NCBI GenBank assembly: GCA_033557465.1
Contig: CM066037.1
Span: 208,195,156 to 208,259,155 of the forward strand
DNA: 64,000 bases
Source: Ichthyophis bannanicus
Lineage: Eukaryota > Chordata > Amphibia > Gymnophiona > Ichthyophiidae
Direction: 5' to 3'
The notes beneath the pieces were generated by a model. It worked only from the letters and a program-made list of their open reading frames with translations, made no database searches and was not told the origin of the DNA. Within the stretch, counting starts at the first letter, position 1, and every line of letters begins with the position of its first letter. The position numbers were made by a program, and so were the translations under genes. This document shows positions 42,306-51,884 of the stretch, in pieces.

Positions 42306-43482
42306 CCGCCGCCCAGTTCCGGAGCCACACAGAACGCCTGGCCGCCACTACCGAAGCCGTACTGTTGGCCAAGGCCCGAATCAAGTCGTAATGCAGATCT
42401 GCCAGATACGCTGCTCCGGATTCCAAACGATCCAGCTCCTTGACATCCGCCTCCTCCAACCGCGGGGAAAGGCGGAGACGCTGAGCCCAGCGCAAGCATG
42501 CCCGGGCCACCCAAGCGCCACACAGCGACGCCTGCAAGGAGATGGAATCAGCATCAAACGTCTGCCGCAGCAGACTATCCACCTTCCGATCTTGGGCATC
42601 TTTCAACGCTGCACCACCCTCGACAGGGATGGTAGTCTTCTTAGTAACTGCCGAGACCACCGCGTCTACCCATGGAGCTCGAAAACGCTCCTTATCCTTA
42701 TCCGTTAAGGGATAAAGTCTACTGAGAGTACGAACCCCCCTCAAGGCCGATTCCGGCTGGGTCCATTCGTCCGTAATCATCTTATCCACCACGCGATGCA
42801 AAGGAAAAACAACCTGCAACTGACGTTCCGCCTCAATAACCGGATCCTCGATCTCCACATCCGGAACTACCGGAGCCGCCATATTCAAAATTTGCAGAGA
42901 CTCCGAAATGAGAGAAGGCAACTCCTCCCGGCGGAACACCCTGATGATCTTGGCTTGGTCCTCGGGCTCTGGAATTTCCCCTTCCTCCAGATCCTGAGGC
43001 TCCTCTGCAGGGTCCCAGACGTCCGCAGACTCAGGGGGCCAGTCCCCCTCGGCGTCGGAGTCCGGCGCCGTCCTAGCCCGCTTCGCCACCGGCGGAGGAA
43101 TAGACGGTGCCGCGGCAGAATCTCGCTGCCCTTCCAGGGACGCCAAAGGCCCGGAAGCCGGAAAGGCACCCTGCTGACGCAAGCAAAACGCTTGATGCAT
43201 CATTAAGACAAACTCGGGGGAAAAGGACCCAAGAGCAGTTGAGGACCCCCCAGTCAGGGCCCCAGAGGGTCCCGCGATGCTCTCCGACCGTGTGTCGGCC
43301 ACCACGGAGCGTGCTACAACCGCCTCGTCCAATATGGGAGGCTCAGACACCTCCGTGGGCTCAAGCACCTCCATACGCTGCTCCATCAGAGCGGAGAGGG
43401 TGGCACAGCCCCGACATACTCCTAACACTGATATTGGCCCTCTGTGGGTACCACAAATTAGACAGAGAGGCCTCTGAGGCAT
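41992..43482 (-). CDS. DIRS-B gag, intact
   Basis: 496 codons from ATG 43482 to a stop at 41992. The N-terminal Cys cluster CLICGTHRG..GVCRGC looks metal-binding. Next come FSPEFVLMMHQAFCLRQQG, an acidic stretch (DLEEGEIPEPEDQ), FRREELPSLISESLQILNM, WVDAVVSAVTKKTTIPVEGG and FKGGLLYGDDLDKLVKDLGE, then a basic Gly/Arg tail (FQRGRFQSRPQGFRGYRGGG). This is the structural protein of a DIRS element. Its open frame contrasts with the broken gag of DIRS-A, so DIRS-B is the younger of the two. Confidence 0.85.
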   Translation of the reverse strand: MPQRPLCLICGTHRGPISVLGVCRGCATLSALMEQRMEVLEPTEVSEPPILDEAVVARSVVADTRSESIAGPSGALTGGSSTALGSFSPEFVLMMHQAFCLRQQGAFPASGPLASLEGQRDSAAAPSIPPPVAKRARTAPDSDAEGDWPPESADVWDPAEEPQDLEEGEIPEPEDQAKIIRVFRREELPSLISESLQILNMAAPVVPDVEIEDPVIEAERQLQVVFPLHRVVDKMITDEWTQPESALRGVRTLSRLYPLTDKDKERFRAPWVDAVVSAVTKKTTIPVEGGAALKDAQDRKVDSLLRQTFDADSISLQASLCGAWVARACLRWAQRLRLSPRLEEADVKELDRLESGAAYLADLHYDLIRALANSTASVVAARRSVWLRNWAADGPSISHLSKLPFKGGLLYGDDLDKLVKDLGESKAGRLPEDKPKPLRSTPYPRGQPREARRFQSARYGGFQRGRFQSRPQGFRGYRGGGRGFSSASSSVARKPQ

Positions 43483-44269
43483 TGGCCAGGCAGGAAAACC
43501 AAGGGGACCGTGCTGGAAGCACTACTGGTTCCCCCCCCACCCCCCAGAAATGCCCTGGAAGGAAAGGGAAGAATCAGCTCTAATAGAAAAAGAAAAGAAA
43601 TAAAACCTGAAAGGAATGATCACTAAGTCCCCCGATGGTAAAAGGAAGCACTCACCATGTGCTAGCAAAAACTCCTCATGTGCTGGGCTGCCCGCAGTGT
43701 AAAACTGCAGTCAAAATGGCCGCCGAGGCAAAAACCCCGAGGCTAAAAAGGGCGCCAAACAGAACTGCTTGAGAAACGCCTGCAAATGCCTACTGCAGGC
43801 TCCCTTCAACAAGAAAATACTGAAAAACCACTTACCCCAGCTTCAAAGGCACTCACCACGGGAAACAGCTGATTGAAACTCAACAGGAAACCCCAGCACA
43901 GGAGGAATTCCCGGAGCTACTGATAAGTGAAGGGCTCGGCTCCATAGCGTCTGGGAGCAGAGAACTTCAGTAGGAACAGAGACAGCCTGCTTAAAATCTC
44001 CAGACCGCAATGTACAAGAAAGGGAGAGGAGAAAAAAAAAAGGAAAATAACGGCACAGAAGCAGGGCTGCCACGGAGGAGAGACAGGAGGCTCCCTCAGG
44101 CTGAGCACTGACCCCTCCTCCCTGCAGAAACTCTAAAATTTAAAGCAACAGGCACCCAAAGAAAGGGAAATTCTCCAATCCCCTAAATAACTATCCAGAA
44201 ATAAAAGAAATAAAATGAAATGAAACTAAGCTCCTTATTTTTTCCTCACAGTGAGCCCCCACATCCAGT
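43483..44269 (-). other. DIRS-B 5' leader
   Basis: Non-coding stretch between the gag start and the right terminal repeat, with A runs and short purine tracts. No recognisable gene. Confidence 0.5.
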
Positions 44270-44438
44270 GCTCCACAAGTCCTCCTGCTGCAAGGAGACT
44301 GGTCACACTGGAAGTAGGAGGGCTGATGGTGCCAGGATATACCAGTGATGTCACGAATTTGGACATGCCAGTCTCCTAGCTGCAGGACGAGGTTGACTAC
44401 CCAGACGTAGAGGACTGCACTGGAGGAACGCTAAGGAA
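44270..44438. repeat. DIRS-B right inverted terminal repeat
   Basis: Reverse complement of 32375-32515, ending GGAACGCTAAGGAA. DIRS-A sequence resumes at 44439. Confidence 0.8.
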
Positions 44439-45014
44439 CGGGCCGTTTAGTGAAGAGAGATAAAACTACTAATCCAGCCACCACAAGATCCTAGGCCGCA
44501 ACGGCAGCCTGACCGGAGCCTTCCCTCGCCACGAAGCACTCACCTCCGCAGCTGCAGCCACATTAAAAGAACAGCCCGTTTTCAGTGGTTTTCTGTGTCC
44601 TGGGCCTGAGTGCCTTCCCCAGAGGCACTGAGCACCTTCCCCAGAGGCACTGAGCACCGCCAGCAGTCAGCCTGCCTTCCTCCGTCGCTCAGAGCTTACC
44701 CCTGACGCGATCGCCCAGAGAAGCAGCCAGGAAGTCCTCAATCAATCAACACCCCTCTGTGCAGACAAGGAGGGGAGTGAAGGACGACACAGCAGCGGCA
44801 GCCGAAGTAGAAAACCTCCCATGAGTTCAAGCCCCGGACTAATTTAATTAATTATCTTATTTATTTATTTATTTTGTAAATTAACCTATAGTAGCCCAAA
44901 CAAAAGTAAATTTAGAAATTACCCAAAAATGAAATCTTAAACCTAGCTACTCTAAAGGAAGTGCTCCTTATTTGACCCTCAGTGAGCCCAGCACCTAGGC
45001 TTACCACCTCTAGC
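44439..45014 (-). other. DIRS-A 5' leader resumed
   Basis: Remainder of the DIRS-A leader, right of the DIRS-B insertion, including a small direct repeat (CCTTCCCCAGAGGCACTGAGCACC twice at about 44613-44657) and a TTTA-rich run at 44856. No gene is seen. Confidence 0.5.
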
Positions 45015-45169
45015 TGCAGGGAGAGTGAGCACACTGGAAGCTGATGGGAGGTGCCAGCGGTGTATAGGTTAGTGACCTCAGACTTCTGACATGCCCAGTC
45101 TCCATGCTGCGAGAGGAGGTGCACTACCCAGAGGTGCGGGACTGGACTGGAGGGACGATAAGGAAAAAA
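45015..45169. repeat. DIRS-A right inverted terminal repeat
   Basis: Reverse complement of 27160-27275, ending GGACGATAAGGA followed by A run. Confidence 0.8.
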
Positions 45170-45689
45170 CAATTAACCTCTTTTAAGTGTGTTCTAAATG
45201 TGCTATTCCAAGTCCCTGTGTGTAGCTAATTGGGGAGGTCCCTATAAAGCAAGACTGCTCACATGGGGTGGGTGGGAACTAACACCTGATGAGGTGTCAG
45301 TAGCTTCAAAGAGCTGAGAAAGATACTGAAAGCAGAGTTTCTAAACCTATACACTAAAGAAAATATTTCCCCTTTTGAACTAAGGCACCAAAAAGAATGC
45401 AACTGTTTTAAAAATGTACCAAAAACCCTTTTAAGAACTCTCAGGCAGAGAAATGCTTGAAATACAGAGCCTCCATTAGGAACGCTGCCCATGCGCTCTC
45501 ACTCTTGCACCGCTATCTTGAAATATGGTGGCGCCTGACCCCATACAGTGCATTCTGGGATGTACTGAGTGGGGTCAGACTGCCATATAAAGCTACCTTA
45601 TATGGCAGGATGCACCACGCAGGACCAGGTGCCACCATTTTTCAAGATGGTGGCACAAGAGCAGGAGTGCGTTGGCAGCGCTCCCACTC
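45170..45689. other. Unassigned stretch right of DIRS-A
   Basis: No clear coding frame. If DIRS-A is inserted in the CR1 leader this could be the remaining 5' part of that CR1, but I see no diagnostic sequence. Confidence 0.3.
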
Positions 45690-46330
45690 ATTTGTAAAGG
45701 TTCTAGGTGGGGTGTTCAGTGCCACTGGGCCACCAGGTTTATTTTTAGTTGGGCGGGTAGTGGGTTCAGAGATGCTGAGTCACCAGGATTATTTTTGGTT
45801 GGACGGGTCGGAGGGGATTACGACTGCTGGGCCACCAGGGATTATTTTTGGTTGAGCAGGTGAGTGGGGGGGGGGGGATCGTGGCTGCTGGGCTGCCAGG
45901 GATTATTTTTAGTTGTGCAGGTGGTCACAGCTGCTAGGCCACCAGGGATTTGCTTTTAGTCGGAGGCACCGGCACCCCAACTATTTTGATAGCATTGGGA
46001 GCTTTTCCTGATGCCTGGAGCATCTTCAACAGAGAAAGCCCCCGATCCCATCAAAATATTATCAGGGCTCATATGGAAATTAGCCATGTGGTGCCCGTTT
46101 CTCTGGGAGAGCATGCCAAATTAGCACCGACATCTGTGCACATGTGTTTGGCTTGCTCTCCCAGTTTAACACTGCCATCTGCACACAGTTTAACGAATGA
46201 CTAATTTGATATGAGCCACTCTCTGCATGCCGGAGTTAAAGTTGCGCTCTATCGGTGCACTGCAAATCGGTGTAAAATGTTGACAGCATGCAACTTCAGT
46301 GCTGGCTTTCTGCAACAGCCTGTTAGATTA
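45690..46330 (-). repeat. Palindromic interspersed repeat with internal VNTR, copy 2
   Basis: Inverted relative to 20233-20935. VNTR units (GGGCCACCAGGGATTATTTT type) lie at 45715-45955, then the palindrome (left arm about 45983-46018, partial right arm to 46058), then flanking sequence including GTTGCAGAAAGCCAGCACT, the complement of TGCAGAAA..TAGCGC at 20250. Shared order proves a dispersed unit. Confidence 0.65.
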
Positions 46331-46419
46331 TAAGTCTTATGGGGCAAGAAAATACTAACTGTACCTAAATGTAACTTGCCTTGAACTACTACTGGAAAGA
46401 CGGTAGCTAAATATAAATA

Positions 46420-46650
46420 AATACAACTGATTTATTCAGACAGTGGCACTTTTCAGCATTGCTATCTGGATAACTTAGGACTACAAAATACAAAAATGCT
46501 GCCTTAAATGCTATCCAGAGAGTTTATCCAGATAGTGGCTGAAAAGCGCCACTATCCAGATATTGGCAGCAATTATCAGAACTGTGGCTGCGCAATCCAG
46601 ATATTCAGCACAAGCCATTATCTGGATAGTGGTACTGAATATCTGGATTT
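46420..46650. repeat. Repeat rich in inverted TATCTGGATA motifs
   Basis: ATCCAGATA, TATCTGGAT and close variants occur about ten times in both directions, giving potential long foldback pairing. It may be a small nonautonomous DNA element. No target duplication is identified. Confidence 0.35.
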
Positions 46651-46985
46651 TTTTGTCTGTGATGGCTGGTGTTTAAAAACACCAATGACCACTGCAGGCG
46701 GAATAGCATCCTATGTATTGTCATAATCTGGGTTCATCATCTGTTCAATAACATATCCTTTCAGAATTTGTCGTCAGGTACTGAGTATGGAGGGCCATGG
46801 CCGCAGCTATAAGGGGGGGGGGGGGTACCATGATTTACCTTCCATCCTCACTTAATTCTAACAGCAACATTTCATCCTTGATAGTATAATAAAAGGCAAA
46901 ATAATACAGATTAAGTTTACTCAAAATTGAGCATATTTAATAGTGCCATAAATGAATACACAAACATTGGTTTTTTTTTTTGCAG

Positions 46986-47057
46986 TGTTCCAGCCGTGAC
47001 CTTCAGAACCAACTATCAGAAGAGGCAACACAAAATATAAAAACTTTAAAGTCCAAA
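46986..47057 (+). CDS. Candidate 72-bp internal exon of an unidentified host gene
   Basis: Preceded by a strong acceptor (T11, then GCAG) and followed by a strong donor (AAA then GTGAGTAT). The 72 bp is exactly 24 codons, open in only one frame. The encoded residues include DLQNQLSEEATQNIKTL, hydrophilic with a coiled-coil-like heptad look. A symmetric exon with consensus splice sites in non-repetitive DNA is the best sign of a host gene here. I do not recognise the protein. If real, the surrounding transposons are intronic and the gene is on the plus strand. Confidence 0.45.
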
Positions 47058-47584
47058 GTGAGTATTCTTTTAGCTTTATTATTGCAAATGTGAAGCTGGA
47101 GTACAGAGATTAACTAACGTTGCTTCACTGTCCAGTATTATATTTCTGATTTGCTTAGTCCAGTGACCACAAAGAAGCTTCACCTCATACTCAATTATAA
47201 GTCAAATTTTGGGATCTGTTGCATCCCTGGACAGGCTTTTACACGTGAAAATGCTTTCTAGAGATGGTTTGGCCTCTTTTAGCGTGTGCTGGGTTATATA
47301 AAGGGCACTTTGTGTCTAATTTTAGGCCAAAAGAACAGTGGTTTATTTTAGTGAACTCACTCTCAGTTATGTGGGGGGGATTTCCTGGCTAGAAGTTCAT
47401 GGACTCCCACGCCTAAAGGCTTTCCAGAAAGGGAAGAAATGAAACACATTAGTAAACCTTTTTTAAATCAGAGAGGAAATAAAAATGAGTGGGAGGAGGC
47501 ATAAGGAAGGATAAGCATAAGGCCTGAGACACAATGGCAATGTAAACCCTTACCAGGGATGCTAACCCGCAGCTGCAGAGTAGG
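47058..47584. other. Low-copy DNA after the candidate exon
   Basis: No further exon, repeat or RNA gene is recognised. Confidence 0.35.
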
Positions 47585-48182
47585 AGAACATAAATACATA
47601 AGAAATGCCATACTAGCAATGTTCCCTCTAATTTTCTGTGGGCTGTGTGCACATAAAATATCAGCTGTGCAGCTTTTGAAGGAAGGCTAAATTTTTGTGC
47701 ACCACATAACGACACTCGGAGTTATATACTTTAAAATTTGACTACATGTCAGCACACAGTATGTACACCACATTGATTTTAATCAAATTAAATGAAAATA
47801 GATGATTACTAAATGAAGTGGAAAATTTCTAGTAATTACAATCACAACTTTTAAATTTTAAGACGTCTGTGTTGTTTTCTATCAGAATCAGAACTGTAAT
47901 TTTTGTGCACTCTGTTGTAAAGTATGTGCGCTCGCTCAGCGAGGTGTATGCGCGCGCACACGCGCACAGCTTAGAGGGAACAGTGCATACTAGGTCAGAC
48001 TAAGGTCCATCAAGCCCAGTATCCTGTTTCCAGCAGTGGCCAATCCAGGCCACAAGTACCTGTCAGGTTCCCAAAAGGGTACACAGATTCCACAATGCTA
48101 ACCCCGGGGTAAGCAGTGGATTTCACTGGTCCTCTTTAATAATGGTTTATGGACTTTTCCTCCAGGAACTTGTCCAAACCTT
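47585..48182 (-). mobile_element. CR1 3' UTR fragment, split by a hAT-type element
   Basis: GGTCAGACTAAGGTCCATCA and CCCAGTATCCTGTTTCCAGC are the well-known CR1 3' UTR sequence, here on the minus strand. The tail end (CATTTCTTATGTATTTATG on the minus strand) lies left of the hAT-type element at 47617-47985. Confidence 0.75.
47617..47985. mobile_element. Short hAT-type nonautonomous DNA element, copy 2
   Basis: 369 bp, ends CAATGTTCCCTCTAA and TTAGAGGGAACAGTG. A perfect 8-bp duplication CATACTAG flanks it (47609-47616 and 47986-47993). The same family is at 962-1279. No coding capacity. Confidence 0.88.
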
Positions 48183-48184
48183 TT

Positions 48185-49100
48185 TTTACATAGTATCATA
48201 GTAAATGACAGGAGATAAAGACCAGTTTGGTCCATTTAGTCTGCCTAGTAAGGTGGCTCAAGTAGGTATACCTGCCGCTCTGTGCAGGTCACCCCCCTCT
48301 ATGCCTTCATTTAGGGTTGTACCCGCCATTCCGTGCAGGTCACCCCAGTTTGTTGAAGTATAAAAAAATAGTTATGTTTATTTTGATTTTATCCACTTGC
48401 TATAAAGGGATCCACTGGGTGTTCCATGCCACACAGACCACTCAATAACTGGGGACTAGGATACATCAAGGGGAATGGCAAAGATATAGAAAGGGGATGA
48501 GCAGGAGAATAAGGGGATTAGGATCCAAAAGCATGTATGTTACCATTAATATAATTTGGCACACTAGTCCATTTTAGTCTTCATTACCTTTGACCAGGAA
48601 AGCTTTTACTACATCCTCCGGTAACGAATTCCAGAGTTTAATTACCCATTGAGTGAAAAAATATTTTCTCTTATTAGTCCTAAATGGGCTACACTGTAGC
48701 TTCATTGCATGCCACCTAGTCTTTCTACTTTTTGATGTAGTAAACAACTGATCTATGTTTACCTGTTCCACTTCATTTATTAATTTATAGACCTCTATCA
48801 TATCTCCCCTCAGTCGCCTCTTTTCCAAGTCAAAGAGCCCTAACCTTTTAAGTCTCTCCTCATGGTATCTTCCATCTCCCTTACTATTTTGGTGGCTCTT
48901 GTCTGTATCTTTTCTAATTCTGCTATATCATTTTAAGATATGGAGACCAGAATTGCACACAATATTCAAGGTACAGTCGCACCATGGAATGATACAGAGG
49001 CATTATAATTTCCTTGGTTTGTTCTCCATTCCTTTCCTTAAGATTCCTAGCATTCTATTTGCTTTCTTGGCAGTTGCTGCAGACTGGGCAGAGGGTTTGA
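48185..49100 (-). pseudogene. CR1/L3-type LINE 3' part
   Basis: The minus strand carries the RT C-terminal region: SAATAKKANRMLGILRKGME (about 49020-49090), a LEYCVQFW-type block near 48940, then LEKRRLRGDMIEVYKLI and LWNSLPEDVVKA (48574-48828). The 3' UTR follows, ending at TACTATGATACTATG repeats near 48190. The family differs from the large CR1 at 20945-27118. Stops and frameshifts are frequent. Confidence 0.75.
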
Positions 49101-50123
49101 ACATATTCTCTGTGGACAAGTAGGAAGCAAGGGTGGAAGCAAGATCAGGAGGTGGGGGTATCCAATCTTCAGAGTCAAGAAGAGCAGCACACTCAGCAAC
49201 CCATGAAGCACAGAACACAATTTCCAACTTATTTATGGGGTTGTCATATGCCTGTCTTTCTATCAGCACAGGAATCAATCAATCCATAACAGTGGTAGCT
49301 GATGTTAAGGTGTGGTACTACAATCTGTCACCAATATTACCTTCCTAATTAAAAAATATATCAATTCTCTGTAAGATAGCCCATAGTCTCTCTCTCTCGT
49401 TTGCTGAAATGATAGTGATGAGCATTTCTCTGGATGTTCTGTGCAGAATTGCAGATAAAGGGTCTCATTGACAGTGGTGTTCCACGGACCAACAGGGTTG
49501 TTGCTGTACAGAGATCTCAAGCTGCAACCCACTCAGTCTCTCAAGGATCAAACATCTGTGAAGATGTAGCTAAGATACATAGTGCAGGAAGTAGACAAAC
49601 CCAGTCAAAAGAGAAGAAGCCTAAGAGATGGAAGTTCCCTGCTGCCTTTAAAGAGAGAGAGAAACAGAGCTAGCCCAATACAGAATATTTGAGCCCACGC
49701 TACTGATCTTGAGCATAGTATAAGACAGCAGAGGAAAGCCTCAATCATTTGGAGCATGTTACACTCCTTTGAAGGCTCTCACATTCACAGCCTAAGAGAA
49801 GAAAAGTCAAGTATCCCAATAAGTAGGAAGAAATCGGAGTACACCTTCCTGCCTATTTTTCCTCCTCTGCCCCATCCCTATTCCCTACACCTACAAGTGC
49901 ACATACTATGAAAACTATGCTCATATTTTTAGCCACTGAATGGATGACCCAACCACTAGGTAGTTTAGACATCCACCTAAGGTGGCACACTTTCAAGGCA
50001 AAGCACAGCCAGCAAATACAATGGTAGATTAGGCAATAGGTTTCTGGGCATCCGTACACTCAAGGCCTGCTGTTTCTGACCCATCTAACATTCCAAGGTT
50101 TAATTTCTAGGGGAATGGCTTGG
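49101..50123. other. Unassigned stretch
   Basis: A minus-strand frame at 49110-49278 continues into CR1-like residues but begins with non-CR1 residues (CASWVAECAALLDSEDWIP), whose origin I cannot identify. The rest shows no recognisable gene or repeat. Confidence 0.3.
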
Positions 50124-50392
50124 AAAGCACAGTTACTTACCTGTAACAGGTGATCTCCGGAACAGCAGGAATTAGTCTTCACATGTGGGAGACGTCGCCG
50201 ACGGAGCCCGCACGGGAATGCTCCCCAGCATCCAATCAGAAGCCTTTGGGAGCATCCCCCGCGCCTGCGCGGTGGCTTCCCGCCCTTCCTACTGCCTCTC
50301 CCCAGTTGAGTTTTATAGCTGAGCCGGAAGGAGAGGAGAGGAAGGAATAGAGAGATAGAGATACAACTCCCAGGGGAGGTGGGCGGGTTGTG

Positions 50393-50487
50393 AAGACTAA
50401 TTCCTGCTGTTCCGGAGATCACCTGTTACAGGTAAGTAACTGTGCTATCTCCAGGAAGAGGCAGGAATGAGTCTTCACATGTGGGGA
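50393..50487. repeat. DIRS-IV internal complementary region
   Basis: CCTGTTACAGGTAAGTAACTGTGC (left-end complement) joined to TATCTCCAGGAAGAGGCAGG (right-end complement). Confidence 0.78.
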
Positions 50488-51884
50488 CTCCCTAGCTGAG
50501 GATGCCCGGGGAGATCCCATCAGCGCAGCCCAGGCCAGGATGGCATGTCCCCAACCTGGATCCCCGGCATCCCCCGAGGGATGGAGGGAAGGAGTTGAGA
50601 AGAGAGGAACAGCAAAAACCCAAAGGCTACAGGGAGAGTAGCCTTTAGAATGCATGAGAAGTATCATTAAGCATTTAATGAATTAATGACCTAGTACCAT
50701 GTGGAGCTTACCTACTGGGTTGTAGGAAGTGGAGCTATGATGAAGGTACTGTAGACGCAGTAGCACGGTCTTCAAGGGAACTTCACAGCAGCGAGGAGGA
50801 AGTTCCAAATCCGGAAGGCCAGGAGATCCAGGTGTCAACTGGGTCAGGAGAAGGACGGCAGGTCTTCAAGGAAGCTTTATGCAAAAAGCTGAGCACTCCC
50901 TTAGGAGCAGAGTCCATAACTCAGAGGACTAACAGCAGAAGACTGGCCGATCTGGATAGCCTAGTCCGGAGAAGAGTAGGGGTGCACCCCGGAGCAGAAG
51001 GAGTACACAGCCTTCCCTAGCGAGGGATAGGGAGACAAGGGCCTGAACCTCCGGAAGGAGGGCATAACTAAAAGTAGAAGCTGTTGACTTCACAGCAGTA
51101 CGCAGAGTACAACCAGTCCGAGGGCCGATCCAGGGAAAATAGGCAGGCGGACAGGCCGGACCTTGGGGGGGGGGGGGGGGTGAGTACCGGCCATAGGGGA
51201 AATAGGCGGTAGAACACAGGCACTGTGGACATCTCCCAATATGCGCCTACCGAACAGGTAATATCTGATACATCTAGGTGGTTGGGCATAGGGAACGTCC
51301 ACCCAGGCACTAACGCAGGTATGCCGAGGAACCTACCTCCCTGAACATGACACTGATAAGGCGGACCTGCCATTGATCCACAGAAACGTTCCCCTGGGGG
51401 TGGGGCGTCAAGATCCGTCCGGGAGGAGGGATCTATTCCAGTGGAGCAGTGGCAGATCGGTGAACTAACAGCACGGCAGCATGAAGGACAGAGGGTATAG
51501 TCCTTGGTAAGCATTGGGGGACTATAGCCGGGTGGGTTCTCCTGCCTGGACAGAGAAAACCAGACAAGGGGAACAGGGCTGATCCGGCCTTGGCGAGGAA
51601 TTGTTCCGAACATGCTGCGAGGGACCGTAGACAACCGGTACGGTGTCAATCAGCAGGGGAACCCTGGCAGAGAAGGGTTCGGGGACGTACCTAAGGGTAA
51701 GTAAGTGGAGGGGTAGGAAGTCCATGGGTCAGAGCTAACATGGAATAGAGGTGATCTCCCTCTTCCAACGGAAGGAGAATACCTGAACCCCTGGATAAAC
51801 ATTCGAACCATTTGCACCAGAGTAGAGCCCAATTTTTAGCTTCTGGTGAGAGAAGGTTAATTGCAGGCAGCCGCCTACAGGAGC
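50488..51884. other. Non-coding filler replacing DIRS-IV pol
   Basis: Short frames exist on both strands (for example 51068-51649 minus), but none shows RT, RNase H or recombinase motifs. The sequence is purine-rich on the plus strand with an 18-G run near 51164. Its origin is unknown. Confidence 0.5.

Larger units (their letters stand above)
32345..44438 (-). mobile_element. DIRS-B, inner DIRS element carrying an L1
   Basis: Termini: left AATATTAATTACACTTACCTG, right ..GGAACGCTAAGGAA. Inverted repeats are 32375-32515 and 44270-44425, and the ICR is at 38971-39069. On the minus strand: gag (43482-41992), RT (42305-41139), RNase H (41287-40064), recombinase (40051-39086). An L1 (32674-38789) sits between the left repeat and the ICR. 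Without it the element is about 6 kb. It is the best preserved internal DIRS here, with gag open and few lesions in pol. Confidence 0.9.
27122..45169 (-). mobile_element. DIRS-A, outer element of the nest
   Basis: The left terminus (27122-) reads AAATTAGACTTACCTGC and the right terminus ends GGACGATAAGGA at about 45166. Inverted repeats are 27160-27275 and about 45015-45150, and the ICR is at 27581-27678. On the minus strand: gag (32105-30779), RT (30661-29909), RNase H (29733-28723), recombinase (28603-27771). DIRS-B is inserted between 32344 and 44439; without it DIRS-A is about 6 kb. All main ORFs are frameshifted. Its terminal sequence family differs from DIRS-I, II, IV and V. Confidence 0.87.

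Noticed and set aside
51068..51649. 193-codon minus-strand frame as a remnant DIRS-IV pol
   Set aside because: It has none of the DIRS RT, RNase H or recombinase blocks that are readily visible in the other four copies.
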